From: Limnohabitans planktonicus II-D5
GTDB lineage: Bacteria; Pseudomonadota; Gammaproteobacteria; Burkholderiales; Burkholderiaceae_C
Assembly: GCF_001270065.2 (NCBI RefSeq)
Contig: NZ_LFYT02000022.1
Location: forward strand, 1-64,000
Reading direction: 5' to 3'
Length of the DNA stretch: 64,000 nucleotides
This document shows positions 8,424-17,816 of this stretch, piece by piece. A program made the translations under genes and the position numbers. The number at the start of each line of letters is the position of its first letter. The stretch's first letter is position 1. Under the pieces are notes generated by a model. It was given only the letters and a program-made list of their open reading frames with translations, made no database searches and had not been told where the DNA came from.

Positions 8424-9823
8424 GTCGGCTCTCGCATGGGGGGAACAGGGTTCAAACGCAATTCGGCAGCGCGGGCGTGGGCTTGCAGGCCTTCGCCATA
8501 GGCCAGCTCGGCGGCGATGCGGCCCAGAGGCTGCGCACCGGCTTCGCTCACCTCGATCAGGCTGCTGCGTTTTTGGAAGTCGTACACGCCCAAAGGCGAG
8601 GAGAAACGCGCTGTGCCGCTGGTGGGCAGCACATGGTTGGGGCCTGCGCAGTAGTCGCCCAGCGACTCGCTGGTGAAAGCGCCCAAAAAGATGGCCCCCG
8701 CGTGGCGCAGCAGCGGCTCCCAGCGGTGTGGCTCGCTGCTCGACACCTCCAAGTGTTCGGGTGCAATGCGGTTGCTGATGGCGCAGGCTTCTTCCATGCT
8801 GCGTGTCAGGATCAAAGCGCCGCGGTCGTTGAGCGACTTGGCGATGATCTTGCGGCGGGGCATGGTGGGCAGCAGGCGGTCAATGGCGGCTTGCACTTCG
8901 GCGATGTAGGCCGCATCAGGACACAGCAAAATGCTTTGCGCCAGCTCGTCGTGCTCGGCCTGGCTGAACAAATCCATCGCCACCCATTCGGCGGGCGTGC
9001 TGCCATCGGCCAACACCAGAATTTCAGAGGGGCCCGCGATCATGTCGATGCCCACGGTGCCGAACACGCGCTTTTTGGCGCTGGCCACATAGGCGTTGCC
9101 CGGGCCGGTGATCTTGTCCACCTTGGGGATGGTGGCGGTGCCGTAGGCCAAAGCCCCCACCGCTTGCGCTCCACCCACGGTGAAGGCACGCGTGACGCCT
9201 GCCACATAGGCGGCGGCCAACACGAGTTCATTGCGCTCGCCCCGGCTGGAAACGGCTGCCTCTCCAGAGCCGCCCGTGGCCACGCTGCCGCGCACGGGTG
9301 TGGGCACGACCATGATGATGTCCTGCACCCCGGCCACATGGGCGGGGATGGCGTTCATCAACACCGAAGAGGGGTAAGCGGCCTTGCCTCCGGGCACATA
9401 AATGCCCACGCGGTCGAGCGGTGTGACCTTCTGGCCGAGCAAGGTGCCGTCTTCGTCGCGGTAGCTCCAGCTCTCGCCAGACGCTTTCTTTTGCGCCTCG
9501 TGGTACTTGCGCACCCGGGCGGCGGCAGCTTGCAGGGCTTCGCGTTGTGCGGCGGGCAGGCTGTCGAGTGCCGCTTTCAGTTCGGCCTGGGTGATCTCCA
9601 AAGCTTTCACATCGGGGGCTTGCAGGCCGTCAAAACGCTGGGTGTACTCCAGCACCGCCGCATCGCCGCGCTTTTGCACGTCGGCCAGGATGTCGGCCAC
9701 GCGCTGCTCGATGGCTGCATCGGTGTCGGCAGACCAATGCAGGCGGGCCGCGAAGGCCGCTTCAAAACCGGCGTCTGCCGTGTTCAGTTGCAACGGTTTG
9801 GCGTGCAGTGCCATCGAGTCCAT
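8420..9823 (-). CDS. hisD: Histidinol dehydrogenase
   Basis: Catalyses the last two steps, histidinol to histidine, using zinc and NAD. 467 residues, slightly longer than most homologues because of a low-complexity Gly/Ser/Ala insertion ([20 protein letters not shown]) near residue 185. Typical blocks are [32 protein letters not shown], the [10 protein letters not shown] loop and [15 protein letters not shown] near the end. Met1 at 9823 or Met4 at 9814 could be the start; the difference is trivial. Confidence 0.96.
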   Translation of the reverse strand: MDSMALHAKPLQLNTADAGFEAAFAARLHWSADTDAAIEQRVADILADVQKRGDAAVLEYTQRFDGLQAPDVKALEITQAELKAALDSLPAAQREALQAAAARVRKYHEAQKKASGESWSYRDEDGTLLGQKVTPLDRVGIYVPGGKAAYPSSVLMNAIPAHVAGVQDIIMVVPTPVRGSVATGGSGEAAVSSRGERNELVLAAAYVAGVTRAFTVGGAQAVGALAYGTATIPKVDKITGPGNAYVASAKKRVFGTVGIDMIAGPSEILVLADGSTPAEWVAMDLFSQAEHDELAQSILLCPDAAYIAEVQAAIDRLLPTMPRRKIIAKSLNDRGALILTRSMEEACAISNRIAPEHLEVSSSEPHRWEPLLRHAGAIFLGAFTSESLGDYCAGPNHVLPTSGTARFSSPLGVYDFQKRSSLIEVSEAGAQPLGRIAAELAYGEGLQAHARAAELRLNPVPPMREPT

Positions 9824-9828
9824 GGGGG

Positions 9829-10470
9829 TCAGTCTTTCTTCACTGCGCCCGCAAAGGCGTCGATGATGGCGCGAATCGGCGCTTGCTTGAGCTTGAGCGC
9901 GGCCTGGTTCACGACCAAGCGCGAGCTGATGTCCATGATGCGTTCGACTTCGACCAGGTGGTTGGCCTTGAGCGTGTTGCCCGTCGACACCAAGTCCACA
10001 ATCGCATCGGCCAGACCCGTGAGGGGGGCCAGCTCCATGCTGCCGTAGAGCTTGATCATGTCGACGTGCACGCCTTTGGTGGCAAAGAAGTCGCGGGCAA
10101 TCGCGGTGTATTTGGTCGCCACTTTCAGGCGAGCGCCAGTGCGCACCTGCGCCGCGTAGTCATAGTCGGCGCGCACTGCCACACTCATGCGGCATTTGGC
10201 GATGTTCAGGTCCAGCGGTTGATACAGGCCTTGGCCACCATGCTCAATCAACGTGTCCAGGCCCGTCACACCCAGGTCAGCACCGCCGTATTCCACATAA
10301 GTGGGCACGTCACTGGCGCGCACCAAGACCACGCGCACGTTGGGCTGGTTGGTGGGTAAGATCAGCTTGCGCGATTTTTCGGGGTCTTCGAGCACCTCGA
10401 TGCCTGCGGCTTTGAGCAACGGCAGGGTTTCGTCAAAGATGCGTCCTTTGGACAGGGCCAGCGTGATCAT
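9829..10470 (-). CDS. hisG: ATP phosphoribosyltransferase, short form HisG
   Basis: First and rate-limiting step of histidine synthesis: ATP plus PRPP to phosphoribosyl-ATP. 213 residues, the short type that lacks the C-terminal regulatory domain and needs HisZ; no hisZ is in this window. Signatures include [11 protein letters not shown] at the start, [13 protein letters not shown] in the middle and [13 protein letters not shown] near the end. The gene overlaps the end of murA by four bases, so the his genes are read from a promoter upstream of murA or within it. Confidence 0.96.
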   Translation of the reverse strand: MITLALSKGRIFDETLPLLKAAGIEVLEDPEKSRKLILPTNQPNVRVVLVRASDVPTYVEYGGADLGVTGLDTLIEHGGQGLYQPLDLNIAKCRMSVAVRADYDYAAQVRTGARLKVATKYTAIARDFFATKGVHVDMIKLYGSMELAPLTGLADAIVDLVSTGNTLKANHLVEVERIMDISSRLVVNQAALKLKQAPIRAIIDAFAGAVKKD

Positions 10471-11732
10471 TTCACTCTTTCGATGTCGGCCCCCAGGCCG
10501 CGCAGTTTCAACTCCATCCGGTCGTAGCCACGGTCCAGGTGGTAGATGCGGTCGACGATGGTTTCGCCTTCGGCCACCAAGCCGGCAATCACCAAGCTGG
10601 CCGATGCCCGCAAGTCGGTGGCCATGACCGTTGCGCCCGAGAGCTTTTCCACGCCCTCGATCACCGACACTTTGCCGTCGATCTGGATGTGCGCACCCAG
10701 GCGCACCAGCTCGTTGACGTGCATGAATCGGTTTTCAAAAATGGTCTCGGTCACCTTGCTCGCACCCTGCGAGATGCAGTTGAGCGCCATGAATTGGGCC
10801 TGCATGTCGGTGGGGAAACCCGGGTATTCGGTGGTGCGAAAGCTCTGGGCTTTCAGGCGGCCATCGGCCTTGACGCGGATGAAGCCTTCGCCCGCCTCAA
10901 TAGTGGCACCGGCATCACGCAATTTTTCGATGACCACTTCGAGGTGGTCGGCGCGACCGTGGCGCAAAACAACGTCACCGCCCGTGGCCGCAACGGCGCA
11001 CAAAAAGGTGCCCGCCTCGATGCGGTCGGCCACCACCTGGTGCTCACAACCATGCAGACGCTCCACACCCTGAATGCGGATGCGGCGTGTGCCGTGGCCT
11101 TCGATCTTCGCGCCCATCTGAATGAGCATTTCGGCCAGATCGCCAATTTCAGGTTCTTGCGCTGCGTTTTCAAGCACCGTCTCACCTTCGGCCAAGGCCG
11201 CGGCCATCATGAAATTTTCAGTGCCGGTGACGGTGACCATGTCGGTGGTGATGTGCGCACCTTTGAGGCGCGTGCGACCTTCAGGCAAGCTGGCCAGCAT
11301 GTAGCCGTGTTCCACCGTGATCACCGCGCCCATGGCCTGCAGGCCTTTGATGTGCTGATCTACCGGCCGCGAGCCAATGGCGCAACCACCGGGCAAAGAC
11401 ACTTTGGCATGGCCAAAACGGGCCAACAAGGGGCCCAGCGCCAGCACCGAGGCACGCATGGTTTTCACCAGCTCGTAAGGGGCTTCGGGGTTGTTAAGCC
11501 CACCGGCATCGAGGGTGACGCGTCCGTCTTCATGGTGTTCGGCGCTCACGCCCATGTTGCGGATCAGTTTGAGCATGGTCGAGACGTCTTGCAGACGCGG
11601 CACATTGCTCAGGGTCACGGGCTCGGCCGTCAACAGCGCAGCGCACAGTTCGGGCAAGGCCGCGTTTTTGGCACCCGCCACATCGAGCGTGCCTTGCAGG
11701 CGCTTGCCGCCGCGAATGATCAATTTATCCAT
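10467..11732 (-). CDS. murA: UDP-N-acetylglucosamine 1-carboxyvinyltransferase
   Basis: First committed step of peptidoglycan synthesis, transferring enolpyruvate from PEP to UDP-GlcNAc. 421 residues, full length. [21 protein letters not shown] opens the protein, with the conserved Lys-Asn of the active site. The flexible-loop [17 protein letters not shown] carries the PEP-reactive cysteine, so fosfomycin sensitivity of the enzyme is expected. It follows ibaG and precedes hisG, an order known from many betaproteobacteria. Confidence 0.97.
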   Translation of the reverse strand: MDKLIIRGGKRLQGTLDVAGAKNAALPELCAALLTAEPVTLSNVPRLQDVSTMLKLIRNMGVSAEHHEDGRVTLDAGGLNNPEAPYELVKTMRASVLALGPLLARFGHAKVSLPGGCAIGSRPVDQHIKGLQAMGAVITVEHGYMLASLPEGRTRLKGAHITTDMVTVTGTENFMMAAALAEGETVLENAAQEPEIGDLAEMLIQMGAKIEGHGTRRIRIQGVERLHGCEHQVVADRIEAGTFLCAVAATGGDVVLRHGRADHLEVVIEKLRDAGATIEAGEGFIRVKADGRLKAQSFRTTEYPGFPTDMQAQFMALNCISQGASKVTETIFENRFMHVNELVRLGAHIQIDGKVSVIEGVEKLSGATVMATDLRASASLVIAGLVAEGETIVDRIYHLDRGYDRMELKLRGLGADIERVK

Positions 11733-11767
11733 GGGTCAATGGGGTTGGGTGAAGCCAGCAAAGGCGT

Positions 11768-12010
11768 TCAGTTGTTTTGCGCTGCCCATTCGGCAGACGT
11801 GAAAGTTTTCATCGACAGGGCGTGCACCTCATCGGTGTGCATTTTCTGGCCCAGCGTGGCGTACACCCGCTGGTGGCGAGCGATGGGTCGCAAACCGACA
11901 AAGGCATCGGACACCACCACAGCGCTCCAGTGGCGACCATCGCCCTCCACAGTCAGGTGGGTGCAGTCGAGGCCTGCGGCAATGATGGCTTGAAGTTGCT
12001 GTGCGTTCAT
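11768..12010 (-). CDS. ibaG: BolA-family protein IbaG
   Basis: An 80-residue BolA-fold protein. The fold's signature is RHQRVYATLGQKMHTDEVHALSMKT, where RHQ-VY and the His in MHTDEVHAL are typical of BolA/IbaG proteins that share iron-sulfur clusters with glutaredoxins. An ibaG next to murA and the mla genes matches the arrangement in enterobacteria. It lies just downstream of the ABC permease gene, with a six-base gap. Confidence 0.88.
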   Translation of the reverse strand: MNAQQLQAIIAAGLDCTHLTVEGDGRHWSAVVVSDAFVGLRPIARHQRVYATLGQKMHTDEVHALSMKTFTSAEWAAQNN

Positions 12011-12016
12011 GGGGAG

Positions 12017-12772
12017 TCAGCTCCGGATTTTGTAGCCGATGCGCAAAAGGTGAAGTGTCAAGGCACTGATGGCGGCCAAGGCAGTGCCCACCACCGCCAG
12101 ACTGAGCCAGGGGGAGACATCGCTTTGGCCAAAAAAGCCGTAACGGAAACCGTCGATCATGTAGAAAAACGGATTCAGGTGGCTGAGTTTTTGCCAAAAC
12201 GGCGGCAGCGAATGGATGGAATAAAACACGCCCGACAAGAACGTCATGGGCATGATGATGAAGTTCTGGAACGCGGCCATTTGGTCGAACTTTTCAGCCC
12301 ACAGCCCAGCAATCACGCCCAATGCACCCATCATGGCCGCGCCCATGAAGGCAAAGGCCAAAATCCACAGCGGATTGACGAAGGTGATGTTGACCATCCA
12401 GCCGGTGATCACAAACACCCCCAGACCCACAGCCAATCCACGCACGATGGAGGAGCCCACGTAGGCCACAAACCAACTGCGGTGCGACAAGGGCGTGAGC
12501 AGCAAAAACACCAAGCTGCCCATGATCTTGCTTTGCACCAGGCTCGACGAGCTGTTGGCAAAAGCGTTTTGCAGCACGCCCATCATCATCAGGCCCGGTA
12601 GTAAAAAGGAGGTGTAGGCCACGTTGTCATAGACCTTGACATGGTCCTCGAGCACATGGCCAAAGATGAGCATGTACAGCACCGAGGTGAGCACAGGTGC
12701 ACCCACCGTCTGGAAAGCGACTTTCCAAAAACGCAGCACCTCTTTGTAGAGCAAGGTTTGCCAGCCGGTCAT
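12017..12772 (-). CDS. ABC-2 type exporter, permease subunit
   Basis: A 251-residue membrane protein with about six hydrophobic segments and a YadH-type beginning (TLLYKEVLRFWKVAFQTVGAP). The ABC-2 signature region GVFYSIHSLPPFWQKLSHLNP precedes the last membrane span. With the ATPase encoded just upstream (start and stop overlap by four bases) it forms one exporter; the substrate is unknown. The pair commonly lies between mla genes and ibaG/murA in this bacterial group. Confidence 0.9.
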   Translation of the reverse strand: MTGWQTLLYKEVLRFWKVAFQTVGAPVLTSVLYMLIFGHVLEDHVKVYDNVAYTSFLLPGLMMMGVLQNAFANSSSSLVQSKIMGSLVFLLLTPLSHRSWFVAYVGSSIVRGLAVGLGVFVITGWMVNITFVNPLWILAFAFMGAAMMGALGVIAGLWAEKFDQMAAFQNFIIMPMTFLSGVFYSIHSLPPFWQKLSHLNPFFYMIDGFRYGFFGQSDVSPWLSLAVVGTALAAISALTLHLLRIGYKIRS

Positions 12773-13704
12773 GCCAGGGCTCCCGAGGCGGTTTGTTTGC
12801 GGTTCATGACTTCGAGGAACACGTCTTCGAGGTCGGCCTGGCGAATTTCCACGTCTTCCACCACCAGCCCCGCTGTGCGCAGGGTGGTCAGGTGGTTTTC
12901 GATTTCGACAGCGTTGTGAACCGGCAACTGGACGATGCGGCCCGTGACGCGGGCAATGGCCGCCACGGCTGGGGGCAAGTCGCCGTCAAGTTTGAAGCGC
13001 AGTACCTGGCTGGTGGCCGAACGGAGCAAGTCGGACGTGCGCTCCAGCGCCAGCAACTGACCGTTCTTGAGCATGGCAATGCGCCCACACAGGGCTTCAG
13101 CCTCTTCGAGGTAATGGGTGGTGAGCAAGACGGTGTGGCCTTGCTTGTTGAGTTTGGCGATGAAGGCCCACAAGGTCTGGCGCAATTCGACATCGACCCC
13201 GGCCGTGGGTTCATCGAGCACGATCACGCGGGGCTTGTGCACAAGAGCCTGCGCCACCAGCACTCGGCGCTTCATGCCGCCCGAGAGCTGGCGCATGTTG
13301 GAGCCTGCCTTGTCGGCCAAGCCCAGGCTGTCCAGCAATTCGTCGATCCAGGCGTCGTTGTGCTTGACGCCGAAATAGCCCGACTGGATGCGCAGCGACT
13401 CGCGCACCGTGAAAAACGGGTCAAACACCAGCTCTTGCGGCACCACGCCCAACAGTCTGCGCGCTGCGGCGTAGTCGGTTTGTACGTCGTGGCCATGCAC
13501 CAGCACGCGCCCTGTTGTGGGGCGGCTCAGGCCCGCCAAAATGCTGATCAAGGTGGTTTTACCCGCACCGTTGGGGCCCAACAATCCAAAGAATTCGCCT
13601 TCCTGGACCTCCAGAGACACTTGCTTGAGTGCATGCAAGGCAGGCGCACCCGCGCTGCGGGAGGGATAAGTTTTGGAAACGGATTGGAAGGACAGAGCAG
13701 GCAT
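12769..13704 (-). CDS. ABC-2 type exporter, ATP-binding subunit
   Basis: A 311-residue ABC ATPase of the YadG/CcmA type. Walker A is GPNGAGKTTL, the signature is QLSGGMKRR, Walker B is RVIVLDEPTAGVD and the switch histidine is in LLTTHYLEEAE. The last 80 residues form the extra C-terminal domain of drug/polysaccharide ABC-2 ATPases. It partners the following permease. The 155 bases between it and mlaB hold no recognisable gene. Confidence 0.93.
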   Translation of the reverse strand: MPALSFQSVSKTYPSRSAGAPALHALKQVSLEVQEGEFFGLLGPNGAGKTTLISILAGLSRPTTGRVLVHGHDVQTDYAAARRLLGVVPQELVFDPFFTVRESLRIQSGYFGVKHNDAWIDELLDSLGLADKAGSNMRQLSGGMKRRVLVAQALVHKPRVIVLDEPTAGVDVELRQTLWAFIAKLNKQGHTVLLTTHYLEEAEALCGRIAMLKNGQLLALERTSDLLRSATSQVLRFKLDGDLPPAVAAIARVTGRIVQLPVHNAVEIENHLTTLRTAGLVVEDVEIRQADLEDVFLEVMNRKQTASGALA

Positions 13705-13859
13705 GAGAGAGCTTTATTTTAAGTGCTGCTCCGAGCAAGCACCGTGCCGTGGCGAAGATAGCGCCAAAAAGAGGTTCACCAGGGCTTGTTTTTACGCAAC
13801 ACTTTGCCAAAAAACCGCTGATGACAAGGCGGCTGTGCACCAAAGGTGCAGGGGCTGGA

Positions 13860-14141
13860 TCAAGTCGATTCCAGCAAATCCACCACACCGTACAGCGTGG
13901 CCAACTCGCGCAAACGTGCAGTCATGCCCAGCACCACCAATTGACGCCCCAAAGCCAGAACCTCCCGGCGCAAACCCAGCAAAACGGCCAGCGCCGAAGA
14001 ATCAAAATCCTGCAAGGCCGAAACATCGACTTGAACCGGCTCTGCTGACAAAGGCTGCGCCTTCAACTGCGCTATCCACTGCGACAGACAGGCATTGGCC
14101 TGAGCATGTATCAAGCTGGTGGGCAGTTTCAGATCACTCAT
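13860..14141 (-). CDS. mlaB: STAS-domain protein MlaB
   Basis: A 93-residue STAS domain, the cytoplasmic subunit of the MlaFEDB phospholipid transporter that binds the ATPase MlaF. FDSSALAVLLGLRR contains the conserved Asp-Ser-Ser-Ala loop of the family. It follows mlaC with a 17-base gap, the last gene of the mla cluster. Confidence 0.85.
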   Translation of the reverse strand: MSDLKLPTSLIHAQANACLSQWIAQLKAQPLSAEPVQVDVSALQDFDSSALAVLLGLRREVLALGRQLVVLGMTARLRELATLYGVVDLLEST

Positions 14142-14158
14142 CGTCAGGCCTTTGCAGA

Positions 14159-14809
14159 TCAGGGTTTGCCAGCGTTGGACTTGTTGCGGGCCACCAAACT
14201 GGCAATCAAGGCATCCATACCGCCCGCGTTGATTTCTTTGGTGAACTGCGTGCGGTAGTTTTCGATGAGCCAGACACCCAGCACATTCAGGTCAAAAATC
14301 ATCCAGCCAGCGCCTTCGCCAGGTGTTTTTTCAAGACGGTAATCCAATTGAATGGGATCGCCTTTGCCTCGCACTTCCGTATTGACCACCAGATTTTTGT
14401 CTTCCTGACCGGGGCGCAGGGGTTTGACCACAACCACTTGGTCACTCACCTGACTGAGTGCGCCCGAATAGGTGCGTATCAGCAAGACCTTGAACTCGTC
14501 TTGCAACTTTTTTTGCTGCTCAGGCGTGGCTTTACGCCAAGCCGGGCCGGTGGCCAGCGCGGTCATGCGGCGGAAATTGACGTGCGGCATCAACTTGTTG
14601 TCAACCATCTGCATGATTTTGCTCACGTCGCCGTTGCGTAAAGCCTTATCAGCTTTGATCGTGTCCAGCGTGTCGGTGGTGATGCGTTTGATGAAAGCTT
14701 CGGGCGCTTCATCTGTAGCCCATGCCGCGCCAAACGTGGTGCTCAGGCCCACTGCCAGCAGGGCACCCACAAAATTGCGCCGGGAAAAGGAGTTCAGAAT
14801 GTTTTTCAT
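14159..14809 (-). CDS. mlaC: Periplasmic phospholipid shuttle MlaC
   Basis: Carries phospholipids between the outer-membrane MlaA complex and the inner-membrane MlaFEDB pump. 216 residues from the ATG at 14809, which opens a signal peptide (MKNILNSFSRRNFVGALLAV, cleavage near AWA-TD). A longer frame to 15028 overlaps mlaA and lacks a signal sequence. Family blocks include RRMTALATGPAWRKATPEQQ and the WMIFDLNVLGVWLIENYR segment lining the lipid pocket. Confidence 0.93.
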   Translation of the reverse strand: MKNILNSFSRRNFVGALLAVGLSTTFGAAWATDEAPEAFIKRITTDTLDTIKADKALRNGDVSKIMQMVDNKLMPHVNFRRMTALATGPAWRKATPEQQKKLQDEFKVLLIRTYSGALSQVSDQVVVVKPLRPGQEDKNLVVNTEVRGKGDPIQLDYRLEKTPGEGAGWMIFDLNVLGVWLIENYRTQFTKEINAGGMDALIASLVARNKSNAGKP

Positions 14810-14897
14810 ACAGTGAATATAGAGGGATCTGCCACACAATTTAGAAAGCTTGGGCCAGTCCTTGTGAATAACTGTAACGCGACTGACCGGCTCAGTT

Positions 14898-15629
14898 TCA
14901 TGGCTTTTCAGATTCGCCGTAGTCAAAATTTGACGGCGGATTACCATCATAAATATCGTTCTCGCGCTTTTGCAAATAAGCGTCACGCACGAAGGTGTAC
15001 GGATCGAGTGCTGCCTCCTTGACCACATCCACCGACTTGATCAGCCCTGCGCGCGTATCGATCACGCGCGTGGCGGTCAACACATTGCGGGTGGCCACAT
15101 CGTTGAACTGTTCTACCGCATTGCCCTTCATGTCAATCGGTGTACCCAACGCATCACGCAATGTAGACGGCCCCAGCAGCGGCAGCATGAGATAAGGACC
15201 GGGCTTGACGCCCCAGTAGCCGAGTGTCTGGCCGAAATCTTCTTTGCGTTTTTCCAAACGCATCTCCGAGGCCACATCCAACACCCCCCCCAACCCGAAG
15301 ACCGTGTTGACGCTGATGCGCATGAACGTCTCAACGGTGGCTTGCCCCTTCAATTGCAAGGCGCTGTTGGCCATGGACCACACATCTCCCAGGTTACCCA
15401 AAAAGTTGTGTATGCCCGTGCGCACAGGACTGGGCAACACCGCCACATAGGCCTTGGCGACAGGCTTGAGCACCGCTGCGTCCACAGAGTCATTGAAGTT
15501 GTAGACGCTTCTGTTCATGGATTCCCAAGGATCGCGTGCGTCTGCACTTTTAACCGTGGCGCAGCCTTGCAATAACAAGCTGATGACTGCAGTCAGAGAA
15601 AGTGCAATTTTTTTCAAGCGCAAACTCAT
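14898..15629 (-). CDS. mlaA: Outer-membrane lipoprotein MlaA (VacJ)
   Basis: Removes misplaced phospholipids from the outer leaflet of the outer membrane. 243 residues; lipobox SLLLQGC with Cys22 as lipid anchor. The family core DPWESMNRSVYNFND and the later GVKPGPYLMLPLLGPSTLRD are present. Its stop lies 88 bases before mlaC and its start overlaps the mlaD stop, so this lineage keeps mlaA inside the mla operon, unlike E. coli. Confidence 0.95.
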   Translation of the reverse strand: MSLRLKKIALSLTAVISLLLQGCATVKSADARDPWESMNRSVYNFNDSVDAAVLKPVAKAYVAVLPSPVRTGIHNFLGNLGDVWSMANSALQLKGQATVETFMRISVNTVFGLGGVLDVASEMRLEKRKEDFGQTLGYWGVKPGPYLMLPLLGPSTLRDALGTPIDMKGNAVEQFNDVATRNVLTATRVIDTRAGLIKSVDVVKEAALDPYTFVRDAYLQKRENDIYDGNPPSNFDYGESEKP

Positions 15630-16105
15630 GGCTTGGTGCTTTCGGACTTTGACTTTTCTGCCTGATTGAACAGGAACTGGCTGATTAGGTTTTCCAAAAT
15701 CACGGCCGACTGTGTCGAACCGATCTTGTCACCAGCCACCAGATTTTTTTCATCCGCTCCGGGCACGATGTCCAGATACTGCTCACCCAGCAGACCGCTG
15801 GTCAGGATTTTCAGCGAACTGTCTTGCGGAAAGGTGTTTTGCGACTGCAGTCCCAGGGTCACTCTGGCTTGAAAAGACTCGCCATCGAATTCGATTTTCT
15901 TGACGCGCCCCACCACCACCCCGGCACTTTTGACGGCAGCGCCAGGCTTGAGTCCGCCGATGTTGTCGAACTTGGCGCTGACCTGGTAGTCAGCGCTGAA
16001 ATTCAAGGTCAGCAAATTGGCCGACTTGAGTGCCAGAAAAAGCACCGCCAGCGCACCCAGCAGCACAAACAAACCCACCCAAATATCATTTTTTGAACGT
16101 TGCAT
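15626..16105 (-). CDS. mlaD: MCE-domain lipid-binding protein MlaD
   Basis: A 159-residue membrane-anchored MCE protein. An N-terminal membrane span (GLFVLLGALAVLFLAL) is followed by the MCE domain with FDNIGGLKPGAAVKSAGVVV and the SGLLGEQYLDI strand. In the known complex a MlaD hexamer forms the periplasmic lipid-binding ring of MlaFEDB. It follows mlaE by ten bases and overlaps mlaA by four. Confidence 0.94.
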   Translation of the reverse strand: MQRSKNDIWVGLFVLLGALAVLFLALKSANLLTLNFSADYQVSAKFDNIGGLKPGAAVKSAGVVVGRVKKIEFDGESFQARVTLGLQSQNTFPQDSSLKILTSGLLGEQYLDIVPGADEKNLVAGDKIGSTQSAVILENLISQFLFNQAEKSKSESTKP

Positions 16106-16115
16106 GACGTCCTCC

Positions 16116-16901
16116 TCAAATGCTGAACATCATCGCGGTCAGGATGAAATCCAGACCCAAAACCGACAAAGAAGAAACCACCACACTGCGGGTCGTGGCA
16201 TTGGCCACACCTTCGGGCGTGGGCTTTGCCACATAACCTTGGAGCAAGGCAATGAATGTCACCGCAATGGCAAACACCACACTCTTGATGATGCCGTTAC
16301 CCACATCCTTGAAGACATCAACGCCGCCTTGCATCTGGCTCCAAAACGATCCTGCGTCCACGCCAATGAGCAAAACACCGACCACATAACCGCCCAAAAT
16401 GCCCACCGCGCTGAACACCGCAGCCAACAATGGCAAGGCAATGATGCCGCCCCAAAAGCGCGGCGCCAAAATGCGCCCAATCGGGTCCACCGCCATCATC
16501 TCCAGAGCTGTGAGTTGTTCACCGGCACGCATCAGGCCAATTTCAGCCGTCAGTGAAGCACCCGCCCGGCCCGCATACAGCAAGGCAGCGACCACCGGAC
16601 CCAATTCACGCACCAGACTCAAGGCCACCAACAGGCCCAAAGCCTCTGCAGAGCCATAACGCTGCAAGGTGTAGTAACCCTGCAAGCCCAGCACAAAACC
16701 CACGAACAGGCCCGACACTGTGATGATGGCCAGTGAATAATTGCCCAAAAAATGCACTTGGTCTCGCACCAGACCAAAGCGACGCAGCGTGGCACCTGAC
16801 AACTTGCACAGCTTGAAAAACAAGCGTGCGCCATATCCCCAATCGGCCAAGGCCTGGCGGGTGCTTGCGCCCAATGCGGCCAGCAGGTTCAACACATTCA
16901 T
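16116..16901 (-). CDS. mlaE: Phospholipid ABC transporter permease MlaE
   Basis: A 261-residue permease with about five membrane segments. The MlaE signature LVRELGPVVAALLYAGRAGAS and the loop with TALEMMAVDPIGRILAPR are present. It forms the dimeric inner-membrane core of MlaFEDB. It overlaps mlaF by four bases and is followed by mlaD. Confidence 0.95.
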   Translation of the reverse strand: MNVLNLLAALGASTRQALADWGYGARLFFKLCKLSGATLRRFGLVRDQVHFLGNYSLAIITVSGLFVGFVLGLQGYYTLQRYGSAEALGLLVALSLVRELGPVVAALLYAGRAGASLTAEIGLMRAGEQLTALEMMAVDPIGRILAPRFWGGIIALPLLAAVFSAVGILGGYVVGVLLIGVDAGSFWSQMQGGVDVFKDVGNGIIKSVVFAIAVTFIALLQGYVAKPTPEGVANATTRSVVVSSLSVLGLDFILTAMMFSI

Positions 16902-17713
16902 GCAGCCCTCCGGTCGTAGTCTTGCGCTGCTGCGGGCGCGGGGTAGTGGAACGGCACCGGGCCATCGCTCAAAGCATGCACAAACTGGTGAATCAAGGGA
17001 TCTTCACTCACGCGCAGTTCGGCAGGTGTACCTTGGGCGGCCACACCGCCATTGGCCAGAATCACCACATGGTCGGCAATCTCAAAGGTTTCCGTCACAT
17101 CGTGGGAGACGATCAGGCTGGTGATGCCCAGGCTGTCATTCAACCGTCGAATCAAACGCGCCGCCGTACCCAAAGAGATGGGGTCCAGCCCTGCAAAAGG
17201 CTCGTCGTACATGATCAGATCCGGGTCCAGCGCAATGGCACGCGCCAAAGCCACGCGGCGGCTCATGCCCCCGGAAATCTCGGAAGGCTTCAGATCTCGG
17301 GCACCGCGAAGTCCTACGGCATCGAGCTTCATGAGCACGATGTCGCGAATCAAGTCCTCAGACAGGGCCGTGTGCTCACGCAGCGGAAACGCCACATTGT
17401 CAAACACACTCATATCGGTGAAAAGCGCGCCAAACTGGAACAACATGCCCATGCGGCGACGCGCGGCATACAACTCCTGCTGGTTCATGCGGCTCACATC
17501 TTGGTCATTCACCAGCACCTGACCCTGAGTGGCCCGGATCTGTCCACCAATCAGGCGCAGAACCGTGGTCTTGCCTCCCCCGGAAACGCCCATCAAGGCC
17601 GTGACTTTTCCACGCGGCACATTGAAGCTCAGGTTCTTCAATATGACGCGATCCCCGTAGTCAAAGCTCAGGTCACGGATTTCAACAAGAGAGGATGAGG
17701 TCGGTGTATTCAT
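16898..17713 (-). CDS. mlaF: Phospholipid ABC transporter ATPase MlaF
   Basis: A 271-residue ABC ATPase powering MlaFEDB. Walker A GVSGGGKTTVLR, signature EISGGMSRRVALARA, Walker B DLIMYDEPFAGLDP and switch His in LIVSHDVTE are all present. The ATG at 17713 is the only good start, since the alternative upstream TTG at 17722 lies in a terminator T-tract. No Shine-Dalgarno sequence fits between the hairpin at 17724-17740 and this ATG, so initiation is unusual. Confidence 0.93.
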   Translation of the reverse strand: MNTPTSSSLVEIRDLSFDYGDRVILKNLSFNVPRGKVTALMGVSGGGKTTVLRLIGGQIRATQGQVLVNDQDVSRMNQQELYAARRRMGMLFQFGALFTDMSVFDNVAFPLREHTALSEDLIRDIVLMKLDAVGLRGARDLKPSEISGGMSRRVALARAIALDPDLIMYDEPFAGLDPISLGTAARLIRRLNDSLGITSLIVSHDVTETFEIADHVVILANGGVAAQGTPAELRVSEDPLIHQFVHALSDGPVPFHYPAPAAAQDYDRRAA

Positions 17714-17740
17714 GAAAAACAAAAGCCGGAAAAACCGGCT
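17713..17740 (-). terminator. Rho-independent terminator of gltBD, abutting mlaF
   Basis: On the minus strand AGCCGG-TTTTT-CCGGCT (17740-17724) is followed by TTTGTTTTTC, a good terminator. A second hairpin, CCAAGGTT paired with AACCTTGG (17758-17765 with 17777-17784), precedes it. It ends transcription after gltD, but its T-run reaches the mlaF start codon. Confidence 0.8.
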
Positions 17741-17816
17741 CTTGTGATATTAAGCTCCCAAGGTTAACAAGCTGCAAACCTTGGTTTCAGGGATTGTACC
17801 TAGAAGCTGATCCCCC

